A stretch of DNA of 64,000 nucleotides, from NCBI RefSeq assembly GCF_005877005.1, contig NZ_SSNH01000006.1, positions 124,001 to 188,000 on the forward strand, given 5' to 3'. This DNA is from Sinomonas susongensis. GTDB taxonomy: Bacteria; Actinomycetota; Actinomycetes; Actinomycetales; Micrococcaceae. Positions 9,206-18,254 of this stretch are shown here, piece after piece; position 1 is the stretch's first letter, and the number at the start of each line of letters is the position of its first letter. Made by a program: the position numbers and the translations under genes. Under the pieces are notes generated by a model that did no database searches, was not told the origin of the DNA, and worked only from the letters and a program-made list of their open reading frames with translations.

Positions 9206-9357
9206 GGAGGTACATCCTTCTTGTTGGCACTGAGAATGGGTGTGTTTCTACCGTATCGGGCGGTTGGAAGCCGCGGGAGCCAGAAGTGTCAGACGTCACG
9301 GGGATACTTGAAGGCATGGTCCGGAGTTCCAGTCACTTCTCCCCAGCCGAAGGTTCT

Positions 9358-11520
9358 ATGACGTTTTCTGACAGCGGTGCCCCCGCCTCCGGCGAGCTGC
9401 ATGCGCAGGCTCTCGAGATGCTCCGCAAGCTCGTGGGCCGTGACGACGCAGCCTTCCATCCGGGGCAGTTCGAGGCCATCGAAGCGCTCGTGGCGCATCG
9501 CCGTCGGACGCTCGTCGTCCAGCGCACGGGGTGGGGCAAGTCGGCGGTGTACTTCGTCGCGTCGCTCCTCCTCCGGGCCCGCGGCGCGGGCCCGACACTC
9601 ATCGTGTCCCCGCTCCTCGCACTCATGCGGGACCAAGTCGAGGCGGCTGCGCGAGCCGGGGTGCGCGCGGTGGCCATCAACTCGGCCAACCGGCTCGATT
9701 GGGACGAAGTGCACGCCGCGCTCGCCGCGGATGCGGCCGACGTCGTCCTCATCTCGCCCGAGCGGCTCACCAACCCGGCGTTCCGCGAACAGCAGCTGCC
9801 CGAGCTCCTGGCGCGAACCGGGCTGCTTGTGGTGGACGAGGCCCACTGCATCTCCGACTGGGGGCACGACTTCCGGCCCGACTACCGCCGCATCGCGGCG
9901 CTCATCGACGAGCTACCACCGTCGGTGCCCGTGCTTGCAACGACCGCGACAGCGAACGCGCGCGTCGTCGCGGACGTCGAGGAGCAGCTCGGGGCGGACG
10001 TGCTGACGCTGCGCGGCCCGCTCGGCCGAGACTCGCTGCGCCTCGGCGTCCTGCGGATGCCCGAGGCCGGGCATCGGCTTGCGTGGCTCCTCCAGCACCT
10101 CGGCGACCTGCCGGGAAGCGGCATCATCTACACCCTCACCGTCTCGGCTGCGGAGGACACCGCCCGGCTCCTCGCCGAGGCGGGCTATCGCGTCCTCGCG
10201 TACACGGGCAAGACCGACACCGGCGAGCGGGAAGAGGCCGAGCGCCTGCTCAAGGGCAACGCGGTCAAGGCCCTCGTCGCTACGTCCGCTCTCGGCATGG
10301 GGTTCGACAAGCCGGACCTCGGTTTCGTCGTGCACCTGGGTGCACCGTCGTCTCCGGTCGCCTACTACCAGCAGGTCGGGCGCGCGGGCCGCGGGGCCGC
10401 GCACGCCGACGTGCTCCTCCTGCCCGGATCGGAGGATCGGGAGATCTGGCGCTATTTCGCGACCACATCGATGCCCGATCGGTCCAAGGCCCACGCGGTC
10501 CTCGACGCGCTCGCGGCCGCCAGCGGCCCACTCTCGACGGTTGCGCTCGAGGCGCAGGTCGAACTGCGGCGCACGCAGCTGGACCTCCTGCTCAAGGTGC
10601 TCGCGGTGGACGGCGCTGTCGAGCGGGTTGGCGGCGGATGGCGATCGACGGGCGCGCCCTGGGAGTACGACGGCGAGCGGTACCGGCGCATCGCCGCGGC
10701 GCGGGAGGCGGAGCAGGCCGCGATGGTCGCGTACGAGGAGACGACCGCGTGCCGCATGGAGTTCGTCACGACCCAGCTCGACGACGAGACCGCTGCTCCC
10801 TGCGGCCGGTGCGACAACTGCGCGGGCCGCTGGTTTCCCGCCGACGTCGACCCGGGGGTGCTCGAGCGGGCAGGGGAGCAGCTCCGTCACGCCGGTGTTC
10901 CCATTGAGCCGCGCGCGCAGTGGCCGAGTGGCATGGACAAGCTCGGCGTTCCAGCCAAGGGCCGCATTCCCGCGGGCGAGCAGCTTTCGGAGGGTCGTGT
11001 CCTCGCCCGCCTCACCGACCTCGGCTATGGGGGAGCGCTGCGTGAGCTGTTCGCGCCGTCGGCGTCCGACGGCGAGGTGCATGCCGGGCTGCGGCCCGCC
11101 GTCGTCGAGCTCCTCGCGGGATGGGCTCGGGGGGACGGCTCGGCGGGGCCGTGGAGCGGCGTCGGGAGGCCCGCAGGCGTGGTCGCGATGCCATCTGCCA
11201 CGCGCCCTCTGCTCGTTGAGTCGCTCGCCCGCGGTATCGCCGAGGCGGGGCGGCTGCAATACCTCGGGGCACTGTCCCGGACGGCTTCGGCGAGGCCGGG
11301 CCAGGCGGGGGGGAACTCCGCGTTCCGGCTCGCCGGGGTGTGGTTCGCGTTCGACGTCGGCCCCGAGCTTGAGGCTGCTGTCGCAGGGATCGGGGGCGCT
11401 TCCGTGTTGCTTGTCGACGATCTCGTGGACAGCAGATGGTCGCTCACCGTGGCTGGTCGGCTGTTGCGCCTGACCGGTGCCGGGCCCGTGCTGCCGCTCG
11501 CACTCGGGCAGGCCGGGTAA
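9358..11520 (+). CDS. recQ: RecQ-family DNA helicase with C-terminal phosphoribosyltransferase-like domain
   Basis: The 720-residue protein unwinds DNA 3' to 5' in recombination and repair. It shows RecQ motif 0 (FHPGQFEAIEAL), Walker A RTGWGKS at 56-62, DEAH at 160-163 followed by CISDWGHDFRPDY, motifs IV-VI to QVGRAGRG, and the RecQ zinc site (C465, C482, C485, C488). The HRDC domain is missing. Instead the last ~150 residues end in ASVLLVDDLVDSRWSLT, a PRPP-binding loop like that of type I phosphoribosyltransferases. I took the ATG with GAAGG just upstream; an ATG 42 bases earlier is possible. tRNA-Ser(GCU) follows. Whether the tail binds PRPP is unknown. Confidence 0.92.
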   Translation: MTFSDSGAPASGELHAQALEMLRKLVGRDDAAFHPGQFEAIEALVAHRRRTLVVQRTGWGKSAVYFVASLLLRARGAGPTLIVSPLLALMRDQVEAAARAGVRAVAINSANRLDWDEVHAALAADAADVVLISPERLTNPAFREQQLPELLARTGLLVVDEAHCISDWGHDFRPDYRRIAALIDELPPSVPVLATTATANARVVADVEEQLGADVLTLRGPLGRDSLRLGVLRMPEAGHRLAWLLQHLGDLPGSGIIYTLTVSAAEDTARLLAEAGYRVLAYTGKTDTGEREEAERLLKGNAVKALVATSALGMGFDKPDLGFVVHLGAPSSPVAYYQQVGRAGRGAAHADVLLLPGSEDREIWRYFATTSMPDRSKAHAVLDALAAASGPLSTVALEAQVELRRTQLDLLLKVLAVDGAVERVGGGWRSTGAPWEYDGERYRRIAAAREAEQAAMVAYEETTACRMEFVTTQLDDETAAPCGRCDNCAGRWFPADVDPGVLERAGEQLRHAGVPIEPRAQWPSGMDKLGVPAKGRIPAGEQLSEGRVLARLTDLGYGGALRELFAPSASDGEVHAGLRPAVVELLAGWARGDGSAGPWSGVGRPAGVVAMPSATRPLLVESLARGIAEAGRLQYLGALSRTASARPGQAGGNSAFRLAGVWFAFDVGPELEAAVAGIGGASVLLVDDLVDSRWSLTVAGRLLRLTGAGPVLPLALGQAG

Positions 11521-11595
11521 GCCGGCGCCGGCTCGCGGTTCCGCTTTGCGTCCGTCCGCCGGTTCTGGGTACCCTTGGGGAGCTAGCGATAGCAA

Positions 11596-11684
11596 GGAGA
11601 CGTGCCAGAGCGGCCGAATGGACTTCACTGCTAATGAAGGGTCCGGGGAAACTTGGACCGGGGGTTCAAATCCCCCCGTCTCCG
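11596..11684 (+). tRNA. tRNA-Ser (anticodon GCU)
   Basis: The 89-base cloverleaf has acceptor arms GGAGACG/CGTCTCC, discriminator G, anticodon stem CTTCA/TGAAG around CTGCTAA (anticodon GCT), a long serine-type variable arm, and a GGGGGTTCAAATCCCCC T arm. CCA is not encoded. Confidence 0.97.
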
Positions 11685-11690
11685 CCGTGT

Positions 11691-11732
11691 GAACGCCCCC
11701 GGTCTTTGAGCCGGGGGCGTTCTACTTTTCCT
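11691..11732 (+). terminator. Rho-independent terminator after tRNA-Ser(GCU)
   Basis: GAACGCCCCCGG pairs perfectly with CCGGGGGCGTTC over 12 bases around an 8-base loop, followed by TACTTTTCC. It ends the tRNA transcript and could also serve the convergent S9 peptidase gene in reverse. Confidence 0.9.
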
Positions 11733-11825
11733 CGATTGCGCTCTCGTTGGGCAGGGCCTCGGAGGGAAGCCTCAGAGTACGGAAGTCTCGATTCATTCCG
11801 ACTCAGTGGTTCTTCCGCGATCCGC

Positions 11826-13922
11826 CTACGCGCCCAGCGACCTCCACAGGAATGCTTGGCTCCTCGCTTGGAGGGCCGCCGCCTGGCGGTTGTCTGAGGC
11901 GCCGGCGTGGCCGCCCTCTAGCGCCTCGTGGTACCAGACGTTCGGAATTCCCATCGCCAGCATCCGCGCCGCCATCTTGCGTGCCTGCACGGGCCCCACG
12001 CGATCGTCGGACGTCGCGGTCCAGATGAACGTGTCGGGGTAGTCGACCCCGTCGCGCAGCAGGTGGTACGGCGAGAACGTCTTGATGAACTCCCACTGCT
12101 CGGGCACGTCTGGGTCGCCGTACTCCGCGATCCATGACGTACCCGCCGAGAGCTTCGTGTAGCGCCGCATGTCCAGCAGCGGCACGCCACACGAGATCGC
12201 GCCGAAGAGCTCGGGATAGCTCACGAGCATGTTCCCCACGAGCAGGCCGCCGTTCGACCCACCCGTACAGCCGAGGTGCGCGGGGGAGGTCACGTCGCGG
12301 CGGACCAGGTCGCGTGCCACCGCGGCGAAGTCCTCGTACGCCCGGTGGCGGTTCTCCTTGAGCGCGGCCTGATGCCAGGCCGGACCGTATTCCCCGCCGC
12401 CCCGGATGTTCGCCACGACGTACACGCCGCCCCGCTCGAGCCACGCCCGACCGATTATCCCGCTGTAGGCGGGGGTGCGTGAGATCTCGAAGCCGCCGTA
12501 CCCGCTCAGCTGTGTCGGGTGGGATCCATCGAGCTCGAGGTCCTTCGGCCCGACCTGGAAGTACGGGACCTGCGTGCCGTCCTCCGAAGTGGCGAAGTGC
12601 TGCTCGACGGTTAAGCGGCTCTCGTCGAAGAACGACGGCGCCCTCTTGACTTGGTCGTTGCCCCCGCCGATGGTGCCGCGGAGGAGCGTCGTCGGCGTGA
12701 GGAATCCCGTCGCGATGAGCCAGTAGTCGTCGCCGGCCTCGGGGTCCTCGTCGTCGACCGCGTAGCTCTCCACGAGGTGGAGCGGTGGGCACGCGTCGAG
12801 CTCGGCGGCGGACCATTCAGCCGATCCCGAGGCGGGCGGGGTCAGGACGCGGATCTCCGAGGACACGTCGCGGAGCAGGTTCACGAGGAGATGGTTGCGC
12901 GTCCAGCTCCAGGACTGAAGGGACGTGTGCGCGTCGGGGGAGAAGAGCAGCGTGAGCTCTTTGGAGCCGCCCATGAAGGCCTCGAAGCCGGCGGCGAGCA
13001 GCGACCCGGCACGGTGGACGGCGCCGTCGAGCTCCCAGTCGCGCTGCGGTCGGAACAGGATCCATTCACGATGCACGTCGATGTCGACGTCGGTGGGGAC
13101 GGGAATCTGCTGCCACCCGCCGTCGCGCCACACCGAATGCTGGACGTCGAAGAAGCTGATCCGATCGCTCGCGAGCAGCCGCTCGAATCCGGGAGTGTCG
13201 TCGAATCCGCCGCTCGCCATGAGATGGTCGGCGGGCACCTCGAAGATCACCTCGGCATCGTCGAGCGCCACGCCGCGCGGGAGCTTGCGTACGATCCGTG
13301 GGTACGAGGACGTCGTGACCGCGTCGGGGCCCAGCGTCGACGAGACAATGAGGGTCTCGGCATCGAGCCAGTCCGCCCCGCCCTTGGCGGCCGGCAACGA
13401 GAAGCCGCCGTCCTCCGGGGACACGAAGGCCCGCTCGTCGACGTCGTACTCGCGCAGCGCTGACGCGTCGCCGCCATCGGGGGAGAGCCGCACCATGCAG
13501 CGCCGCCAGGACTTCCCGTCGGCCGGGCGGAGGAAGCTTGCACCGCCCCACACCCACTCCGTGCCCTCGCGCTCCGCGAGCGCGTCGACGTCGAGCAGGA
13601 TCTCCCACTCCGGTGAGTCCGTCACATAGCTCTCCCAGCGGGTGCGCCGCCAGAGCCCCTTGGGATTCTGAGCGTCCCGCCAGAAGTTGTAGTACCAGTC
13701 ACCTCGCTTGGTGACCATCGGGATGCGGTCCTGGGAGTCCATCACCTCGAGGATCTCGGCCTCGAGTTCGGGGTAGTCGCCGGTCTCCAGGAGGTCCTCG
13801 GTCCGCGCGTTCTGCTCGCGCACCCAGTCGAGCTGCTCGGTCCCGTGAATGTCCTCGAGCCAGAGGTTCTCGTCCACGGGTTCCCTGGGGACAGGAGTGA
13901 GGGTCTGCGCCGGATCCGTCAT
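11826..13922 (-). CDS. Prolyl oligopeptidase (S9 family) serine peptidase
   Basis: This 698-residue S9A-like peptidase would cleave short peptides after proline. The N-terminal half (about 50-430) is the beta-propeller that gates substrate entry. The C-terminal half is the alpha/beta hydrolase domain with nucleophile Ser556 in GCTGGSNGGLLVGNML, an Asp in SDDRVGPVQARKM, and a His in EGGHAGASD near the end. There is no signal peptide, so it is cytoplasmic. I chose the ATG at MTDPAQTL because GAGG lies 9 bases upstream; earlier in-frame starts at 13931 and 13964 lack spacing or conservation. It is monocistronic and divergent from the FAD protein gene. Confidence 0.92.
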   Translation of the reverse strand: MTDPAQTLTPVPREPVDENLWLEDIHGTEQLDWVREQNARTEDLLETGDYPELEAEILEVMDSQDRIPMVTKRGDWYYNFWRDAQNPKGLWRRTRWESYVTDSPEWEILLDVDALAEREGTEWVWGGASFLRPADGKSWRRCMVRLSPDGGDASALREYDVDERAFVSPEDGGFSLPAAKGGADWLDAETLIVSSTLGPDAVTTSSYPRIVRKLPRGVALDDAEVIFEVPADHLMASGGFDDTPGFERLLASDRISFFDVQHSVWRDGGWQQIPVPTDVDIDVHREWILFRPQRDWELDGAVHRAGSLLAAGFEAFMGGSKELTLLFSPDAHTSLQSWSWTRNHLLVNLLRDVSSEIRVLTPPASGSAEWSAAELDACPPLHLVESYAVDDEDPEAGDDYWLIATGFLTPTTLLRGTIGGGNDQVKRAPSFFDESRLTVEQHFATSEDGTQVPYFQVGPKDLELDGSHPTQLSGYGGFEISRTPAYSGIIGRAWLERGGVYVVANIRGGGEYGPAWHQAALKENRHRAYEDFAAVARDLVRRDVTSPAHLGCTGGSNGGLLVGNMLVSYPELFGAISCGVPLLDMRRYTKLSAGTSWIAEYGDPDVPEQWEFIKTFSPYHLLRDGVDYPDTFIWTATSDDRVGPVQARKMAARMLAMGIPNVWYHEALEGGHAGASDNRQAAALQARSQAFLWRSLGA

Positions 13923-14023
13923 GCTGCTCATCCTCGCACGGGGCGCCGACAGCGCAAGGGGCATGCGCTATGCGTCACCTGTGACGCGGAGGGCGCTGTG
14001 GGCCGCCGGGTTAAGCTCGGAGG

Positions 14024-16003
14024 ATGATTCCGGGAGGTGCACGAGCGCGGCTGCGCGTCGCCGTCGTCGGCGGCGGCCCGCGCGGTGCCTCCGCCGTCGA
14101 GCGCCTCCTCGCGAACTGGTCGGCTGCGGAGCCGCGTGTGGGGGCCGGCGCGGACCGGCCCCGGGAGCTCGAGGTCACCGTTTACGAGCCGTTCGTAGCC
14201 GGGCCGGGACGGGTCTGGCGGACGGAGCAGCCCCGCGAGTTCCTCATGAACACGCCGTGCTTCTTCCCGACGCTCATCCCTTCGGAGCCGGGGCTGGCCA
14301 AGCCACTCGCCGGCGGCAGCTTCGACGACTGGCGAGAGGCGCGCAAGACCGGACTCGCAGAGGAGAACGCGACCGGCCTCAGCCCCGAGGAGGCCGCGGA
14401 GCTCGCCGTCCTCGGGCACTCCGACTTCCCCCCGCGCGCACTGTACGGCCGCTACCTGGCCGACACGTTCGCTGCGGTCGTCGAGGCGGCCCCGCTCGGC
14501 GCGCGGGTCGACCACCTCCGCGAAGAGGTGACCCGCCTCGGCCGCACCCCCCACGGATGGGCCCTCACGACCCGCGACGGCCGCGCCCGCGAGGCGGACG
14601 CGGTTGTCCTGGCACTCGGCCACGTGCCCTCGAAGCTGAACCAGACGCAGCGCGCGCTCGCCGAGGCGGCAGCCCGGCTCGGCCTGACCTACCTCCCGCC
14701 CGCCGCCCCGGCCGACGTCGACTGGGACGCGCTCCCGAGCGGAAGCACGGTCCTCGTGCGCGGGATGGGCCTCAACTTCTTCGACGTCATGGTCCGCCTG
14801 ACCGAGGGACGCGGCGGGCGATTCAAGGAGCGGCCGAACGGCCAGTTGGAGTACGTGGCATCGGGCCGCGAACCGCGCCTCGTTGCCGCTTCCCGACGGG
14901 GCGTGCCGTACCGGGGCAAGGTCGAACTCGGCGCCTACTACGCGCCCAGCGTCCGCCTGCGCTGGCTCACCCGGGCCGCCGCGCTCGCCCCTCGGGAGGC
15001 GGGGCTCACGCCGTCGTTCGACGCGGACCTCTGGCCGCTCCTCCACCGCGACACGCTCTGGGCTTACTACTCGACGCTCGCGCGCACCACGCCCGACGAG
15101 GTCGCGCCGGGGTTTCTCGATGCGCTCGACGCCGCGCTCGCCGTCCCGGGGCCGACGTGGGAGGAACGGGCCGAGGCTGTCGTCGAAGGCGCCATCCGTG
15201 ACGGGCTCCGCCTCGACCTGCGCGGCCTCGGTGCCCCGCTCGCGGGCCACCACTTCGCCCGGCGCGAAGACCTCGACGCCCGCGTCCTCACCTATCTCGA
15301 CGACGACGCGGCAGGGTCGGCGCGTGGAGAGGACGACCCCGTCAAGATGGCGATCGCCGCCCTGCACCGCGGGCGGGCCGTGCTCAAGGAGGCGGTCGCC
15401 GATGGGGGCATCACGGAGGAATCGTGGGTCTCGGGCCTGCGCGGCTGGTTCGAGGGGCTCGTCGAGGGGCTCGCGAGCGGGCCCCCGCCCTTGCGCATCC
15501 GCCAGCTCGCCGCACTCATCCGTGCGGGCGTGCTGAGCACGGTCGGACCCGAGCCCCGTTTTCGCGTGGACCGGGGGGCGGGCTGCTTCGTCGCGGAATC
15601 GCCCTGGGTCGGAGGGCCGCCCGTCTACGCGGCCGCAATGGTCGAGGCCCTCGCCCCGGCGAATGTCGTGGGCGCCGCCGATTCGCCCCTGCTGGAGGGG
15701 CTCCTCGCGGACGGGCTGGCGCGCCCCAGATACGTCGCCGGCGCGGACGGCGTGCCCAGGCCGGCCAGCGGTCTCGACGTGACCATGCCGCCCTACCGGC
15801 CCCTCGACGTGAACGGCCAGCCTGTCCGCGGCCTTTACGTCCTCGGGCTGCAGCTCTCCGCCGTCCAGTGGGGCACCGCGATCGCGGCCGAGGCGCATCC
15901 TTTCGGGGCGCCTGGGGAAGCGAACGACGGTGCCCCCTACCCGAGTGCCCAGCGGACGCTGCGCGACGCGGACGCGGCGGCGAAGGACATTCTGGGGATC
16001 TAG
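14024..16003 (+). CDS. FAD/NAD(P)-binding protein (PF13454 type)
   Basis: The 659-residue protein starts with a dinucleotide-binding Rossmann loop, LRVAVVGGGPRGASAVERLL (11-30), and continues with the conserved TYxPFVAGPGRVW/EFLMNTPCF-like segment typical of the FAD-NAD(P)-binding family. A second nucleotide-binding element (GSTVLVRGMGLNFFDVMVRL) appears near 240-260, as in N-hydroxylating or lysine monooxygenase-like flavoproteins. Members are widespread in actinobacteria, but their substrates are mostly unknown. It stands alone between the peptidase and the VOC gene. A monooxygenase role is only a fold-based guess. Confidence 0.85.
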   Translation: MIPGGARARLRVAVVGGGPRGASAVERLLANWSAAEPRVGAGADRPRELEVTVYEPFVAGPGRVWRTEQPREFLMNTPCFFPTLIPSEPGLAKPLAGGSFDDWREARKTGLAEENATGLSPEEAAELAVLGHSDFPPRALYGRYLADTFAAVVEAAPLGARVDHLREEVTRLGRTPHGWALTTRDGRAREADAVVLALGHVPSKLNQTQRALAEAAARLGLTYLPPAAPADVDWDALPSGSTVLVRGMGLNFFDVMVRLTEGRGGRFKERPNGQLEYVASGREPRLVAASRRGVPYRGKVELGAYYAPSVRLRWLTRAAALAPREAGLTPSFDADLWPLLHRDTLWAYYSTLARTTPDEVAPGFLDALDAALAVPGPTWEERAEAVVEGAIRDGLRLDLRGLGAPLAGHHFARREDLDARVLTYLDDDAAGSARGEDDPVKMAIAALHRGRAVLKEAVADGGITEESWVSGLRGWFEGLVEGLASGPPPLRIRQLAALIRAGVLSTVGPEPRFRVDRGAGCFVAESPWVGGPPVYAAAMVEALAPANVVGAADSPLLEGLLADGLARPRYVAGADGVPRPASGLDVTMPPYRPLDVNGQPVRGLYVLGLQLSAVQWGTAIAAEAHPFGAPGEANDGAPYPSAQRTLRDADAAAKDILGI

Positions 16004-16039
16004 GCGGCGGCCATCCTCGGAAGGTCCGTTCGCTTCGGG

Positions 16040-16840
16040 CTAGGCCTGACCCTCCGCTGAGGCCTGCGAGAGGTCCTGGTGAATGAGGAAGACGGCGCCG
16101 AGCGGATCGGTGAGCGTGGCGATGCGGCCGAACGGGGTGTCCTCCGCGTTCCGGACGATCTGGCCCCCGAGCCGCTGGGCGGCCTCGACGGCCGCATCCG
16201 TGTTCTCGACTCCCCAGTAGATCTGCCAGTTCGACGGAACGCCCTCGGGGAGGATGCCGTCCGCGTCCATGACACCGGCCTTCGCCTCACGTCCGGCGCC
16301 GAGGGTCGTGTACCGGAACTCCGGGGTGTCGCTCATCGTCTCGGTCTCCCATCCGAGCACGTCCTGGTAGAACTTCACCGTCTGCGGGTAAGCGCGGGAG
16401 AGCACCTCGAACCAGACGGGCGAGCCCGGCTCCGCGAGCTTCCCGAAGCCCGTGTGGCCGCCGGGCTGCCAGCCGCCGAAAGCCGCCCCGCCGGCGTCGC
16501 CGAACATCGCCATGTGCCCCTGCTCGGGGACTTCCATCGGCGGCATGAAGACCTGCCCGCCGTTCTCCTGGACCTTGCCCGCGGTCTTCGTGATGTCCTC
16601 GGTGAGCAGGTAGACGGTCCAGACGTCGGGCATCGTGTCCTGGTCGGGCATCTTCGGCATGATGCCGGCGACCTGCTCTCCGTCCTTGAACGCGGTCGTG
16701 TAGCCGCCGTACTTGTCGGGGTCGCTGCCCTCGAAAGTCCAGCCGAAGAGTTCGCCGTAGAAGGACTTGGCCTTCTCGAGGTCACTCGTCATGAGGTCGG
16801 CCCAGCAGGGGGCTCCCGGGGTGAGATCGGGCTTGGGCAT
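16040..16840 (-). CDS. VOC-family protein with two glyoxalase-like domains
   Basis: The 266-residue protein carries tandem vicinal-oxygen-chelate units at about 9-125 and 140-258: CWADLMTSDLEKAKSFYGEL and then WFEVLSRAYPQTVKFYQDVL start the two beta-alpha-beta repeats. The duplicated arrangement matches actinobacterial glyoxalase/bleomycin-resistance-like proteins. Metal-ligand positions are not obvious, so it may bind small molecules or detoxify without being a true glyoxalase I. AGGAG lies 5 bases before the chosen ATG; an upstream in-frame extension is rejected because it reads through the promoter region. Confidence 0.85.
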   Translation of the reverse strand: MPKPDLTPGAPCWADLMTSDLEKAKSFYGELFGWTFEGSDPDKYGGYTTAFKDGEQVAGIMPKMPDQDTMPDVWTVYLLTEDITKTAGKVQENGGQVFMPPMEVPEQGHMAMFGDAGGAAFGGWQPGGHTGFGKLAEPGSPVWFEVLSRAYPQTVKFYQDVLGWETETMSDTPEFRYTTLGAGREAKAGVMDADGILPEGVPSNWQIYWGVENTDAAVEAAQRLGGQIVRNAEDTPFGRIATLTDPLGAVFLIHQDLSQASAEGQA

Positions 16841-16970
16841 GGATGCTCCTTGCGATTGGTTCTGCGTGGGTGGATTCGTCGCGCTCCTGACTCTGCCGAC
16901 GCTATAAGCGGCCACCGACACTTTCAAGGCCACGATCGAACGCTCGTCCGCGCCACGCCAATGAGCAGGC

Positions 16971-17013
16971 AAAACGAACGGCACCCCCGGTCGGAAGACC
17001 AGGGGTGCCGTTC
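16971..17013 (-). terminator. Rho-independent terminator after tRNA-Ser(UGA)
   Basis: Read on the minus strand, GAACGGCACCCC pairs with GGGGTGCCGTTC over 12 bases, followed by GTTTTGCC. It lies 22 bases downstream of the tRNA 3' end. Confidence 0.88.
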
Positions 17014-17034
17014 ACGTCCCGGGAGACGATGCTG

Positions 17035-17122
17035 CGGAAGGTAAGGGATTTGAACCCTTGGTACGGGGTGACCGCACACTGGTTTTCAAGACCAGCTCCA
17101 TAGGCCGCTCGGACAACCTTCC
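17035..17122 (-). tRNA. tRNA-Ser (anticodon UGA)
   Basis: The 88-base minus-strand cloverleaf has acceptor arms GGAAGGT/ACCTTCC, anticodon stem CTGGT/ACCAG around CTTGAAA (anticodon TGA), a long variable arm, and T arm AAGGGTTCAAATCCCTT. CCA is not encoded. It is the second serine tRNA in the window. Confidence 0.97.
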
Positions 17123-17206
17123 TCGTGCCTAGTAGTGTTTCATAGGCACCAGACTTGACGAAACCGACGGCATCCGGAACCGATGCCGGATGCCCCGGGA
17201 GGAAGC

Positions 17207-18190
17207 ATGAAGGCCGTGTACATCGCCGAGCCCGGCGGCCCTGAAGCCCTGCAGGTCCGCGAGGTCGAGGACCCTCTGCCGGGACCGGGCGAGGTGCTCA
17301 TCGACGTCGTGGCCGCCGGCATCAACCGGGCTGACGTCCAGCAGCGCCGCGGCTTCTACCCGCCGCCTCCGGGTGCCTCCGAGGTGCCGGGCCTCGAAGT
17401 CTCCGGCCGCATCTCGGCGTTCGGCCCCGACGTCGTCCGTCCCTTCTCTGCGGGGGACAAGGTCGTCGCGCTCCTGTCGGGCGGGGGGTACGCGCAGAAG
17501 GTCGCGGTGCCCGCCGAGCAGGTGCTGCGCATCCCCGAGGGAGTGGACCTCGTCACCGCGGCGAGCCTTCCCGAGACCGCGGCGACCGTTTACTCGAACC
17601 TCATGATGACGGCGCAGCTCCAGCCCGGCGAGCTCGTCCTGATCCACGGGGCGACGGGCGGGATCGGCACCATGGGCGTCCAGATGGCGAAGGCCTTCGG
17701 GGCGCGCGTCGCCGCGACCGCGGGAAGCGACGAGAAGGTCAGCACTGCGCGGGCCTTCCTCGGCGTCGACGTCGCGATCAACTACCGGGAGCAGGACTTC
17801 GTCGAGGCGGTCCGCGATGCGACGGACGGCCGCGGCGCGGACGTGATCCTCGACGTCGTCGGCGCGAAGTACCTCGAACGGAACGTCGAGGCGCTCGCCC
17901 CGTATGGGCGGCTCGTGGTGATCGGCCTCCAAGGGGGTGCGAAGGCCGAGCTCAACCTCGGTCTCCTCGTCAACAAGCGCGCGGCGATCATCGGAACCGC
18001 GCTGCGGCCGCGGCCCGTCAAGGAGAAGGGCGTCATCATGTCCGCGGTGCGCGAGCAGGTCTGGCCGCTCATCGCAGACGGACGCATCAAACCCCTCGTG
18101 GACCGGACCTTTCCCCTCGAAGACGTCCAGAAGGCGCACGAGTACTTCGACTCCGGCGAGCACGTGGGCAAGGTCCTCCTCACGATGTAG
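17207..18190 (+). CDS. NAD(P)H:quinone oxidoreductase (MDR superfamily, PIG3-like)
   Basis: The 327-residue medium-chain reductase starts MKAVYIAEPGGPEALQV and has a GroES-like N-domain with NRADVQQRRGFYPPPPGAS, the quinone oxidoreductase signature. The NADPH-binding loop HGATGGIGTMGVQ is at about 147-159. It lacks the catalytic and structural zinc cysteines of alcohol dehydrogenases. It would reduce quinones by one or two electrons, contributing to redox protection. GGAGG lies 6 bases before the ATG. The gap to the Bpa gene is 64 bases, so co-transcription is possible. Confidence 0.92.
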   Translation: MKAVYIAEPGGPEALQVREVEDPLPGPGEVLIDVVAAGINRADVQQRRGFYPPPPGASEVPGLEVSGRISAFGPDVVRPFSAGDKVVALLSGGGYAQKVAVPAEQVLRIPEGVDLVTAASLPETAATVYSNLMMTAQLQPGELVLIHGATGGIGTMGVQMAKAFGARVAATAGSDEKVSTARAFLGVDVAINYREQDFVEAVRDATDGRGADVILDVVGAKYLERNVEALAPYGRLVVIGLQGGAKAELNLGLLVNKRAAIIGTALRPRPVKEKGVIMSAVREQVWPLIADGRIKPLVDRTFPLEDVQKAHEYFDSGEHVGKVLLTM

Positions 18191-18254
18191 CCGTTCGCTT
18201 CCCGCGAAGGACAGGCCACCCAGCGGCGCGGAGCCACATGAGAGGATGGGCGAC

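Noticed and set aside
16040-16984. Longer VOC protein start at 16984
   Set aside because: The extra 48 residues are not VOC-like and cross the tRNA terminator; AGGAG marks the ATG at 16840.
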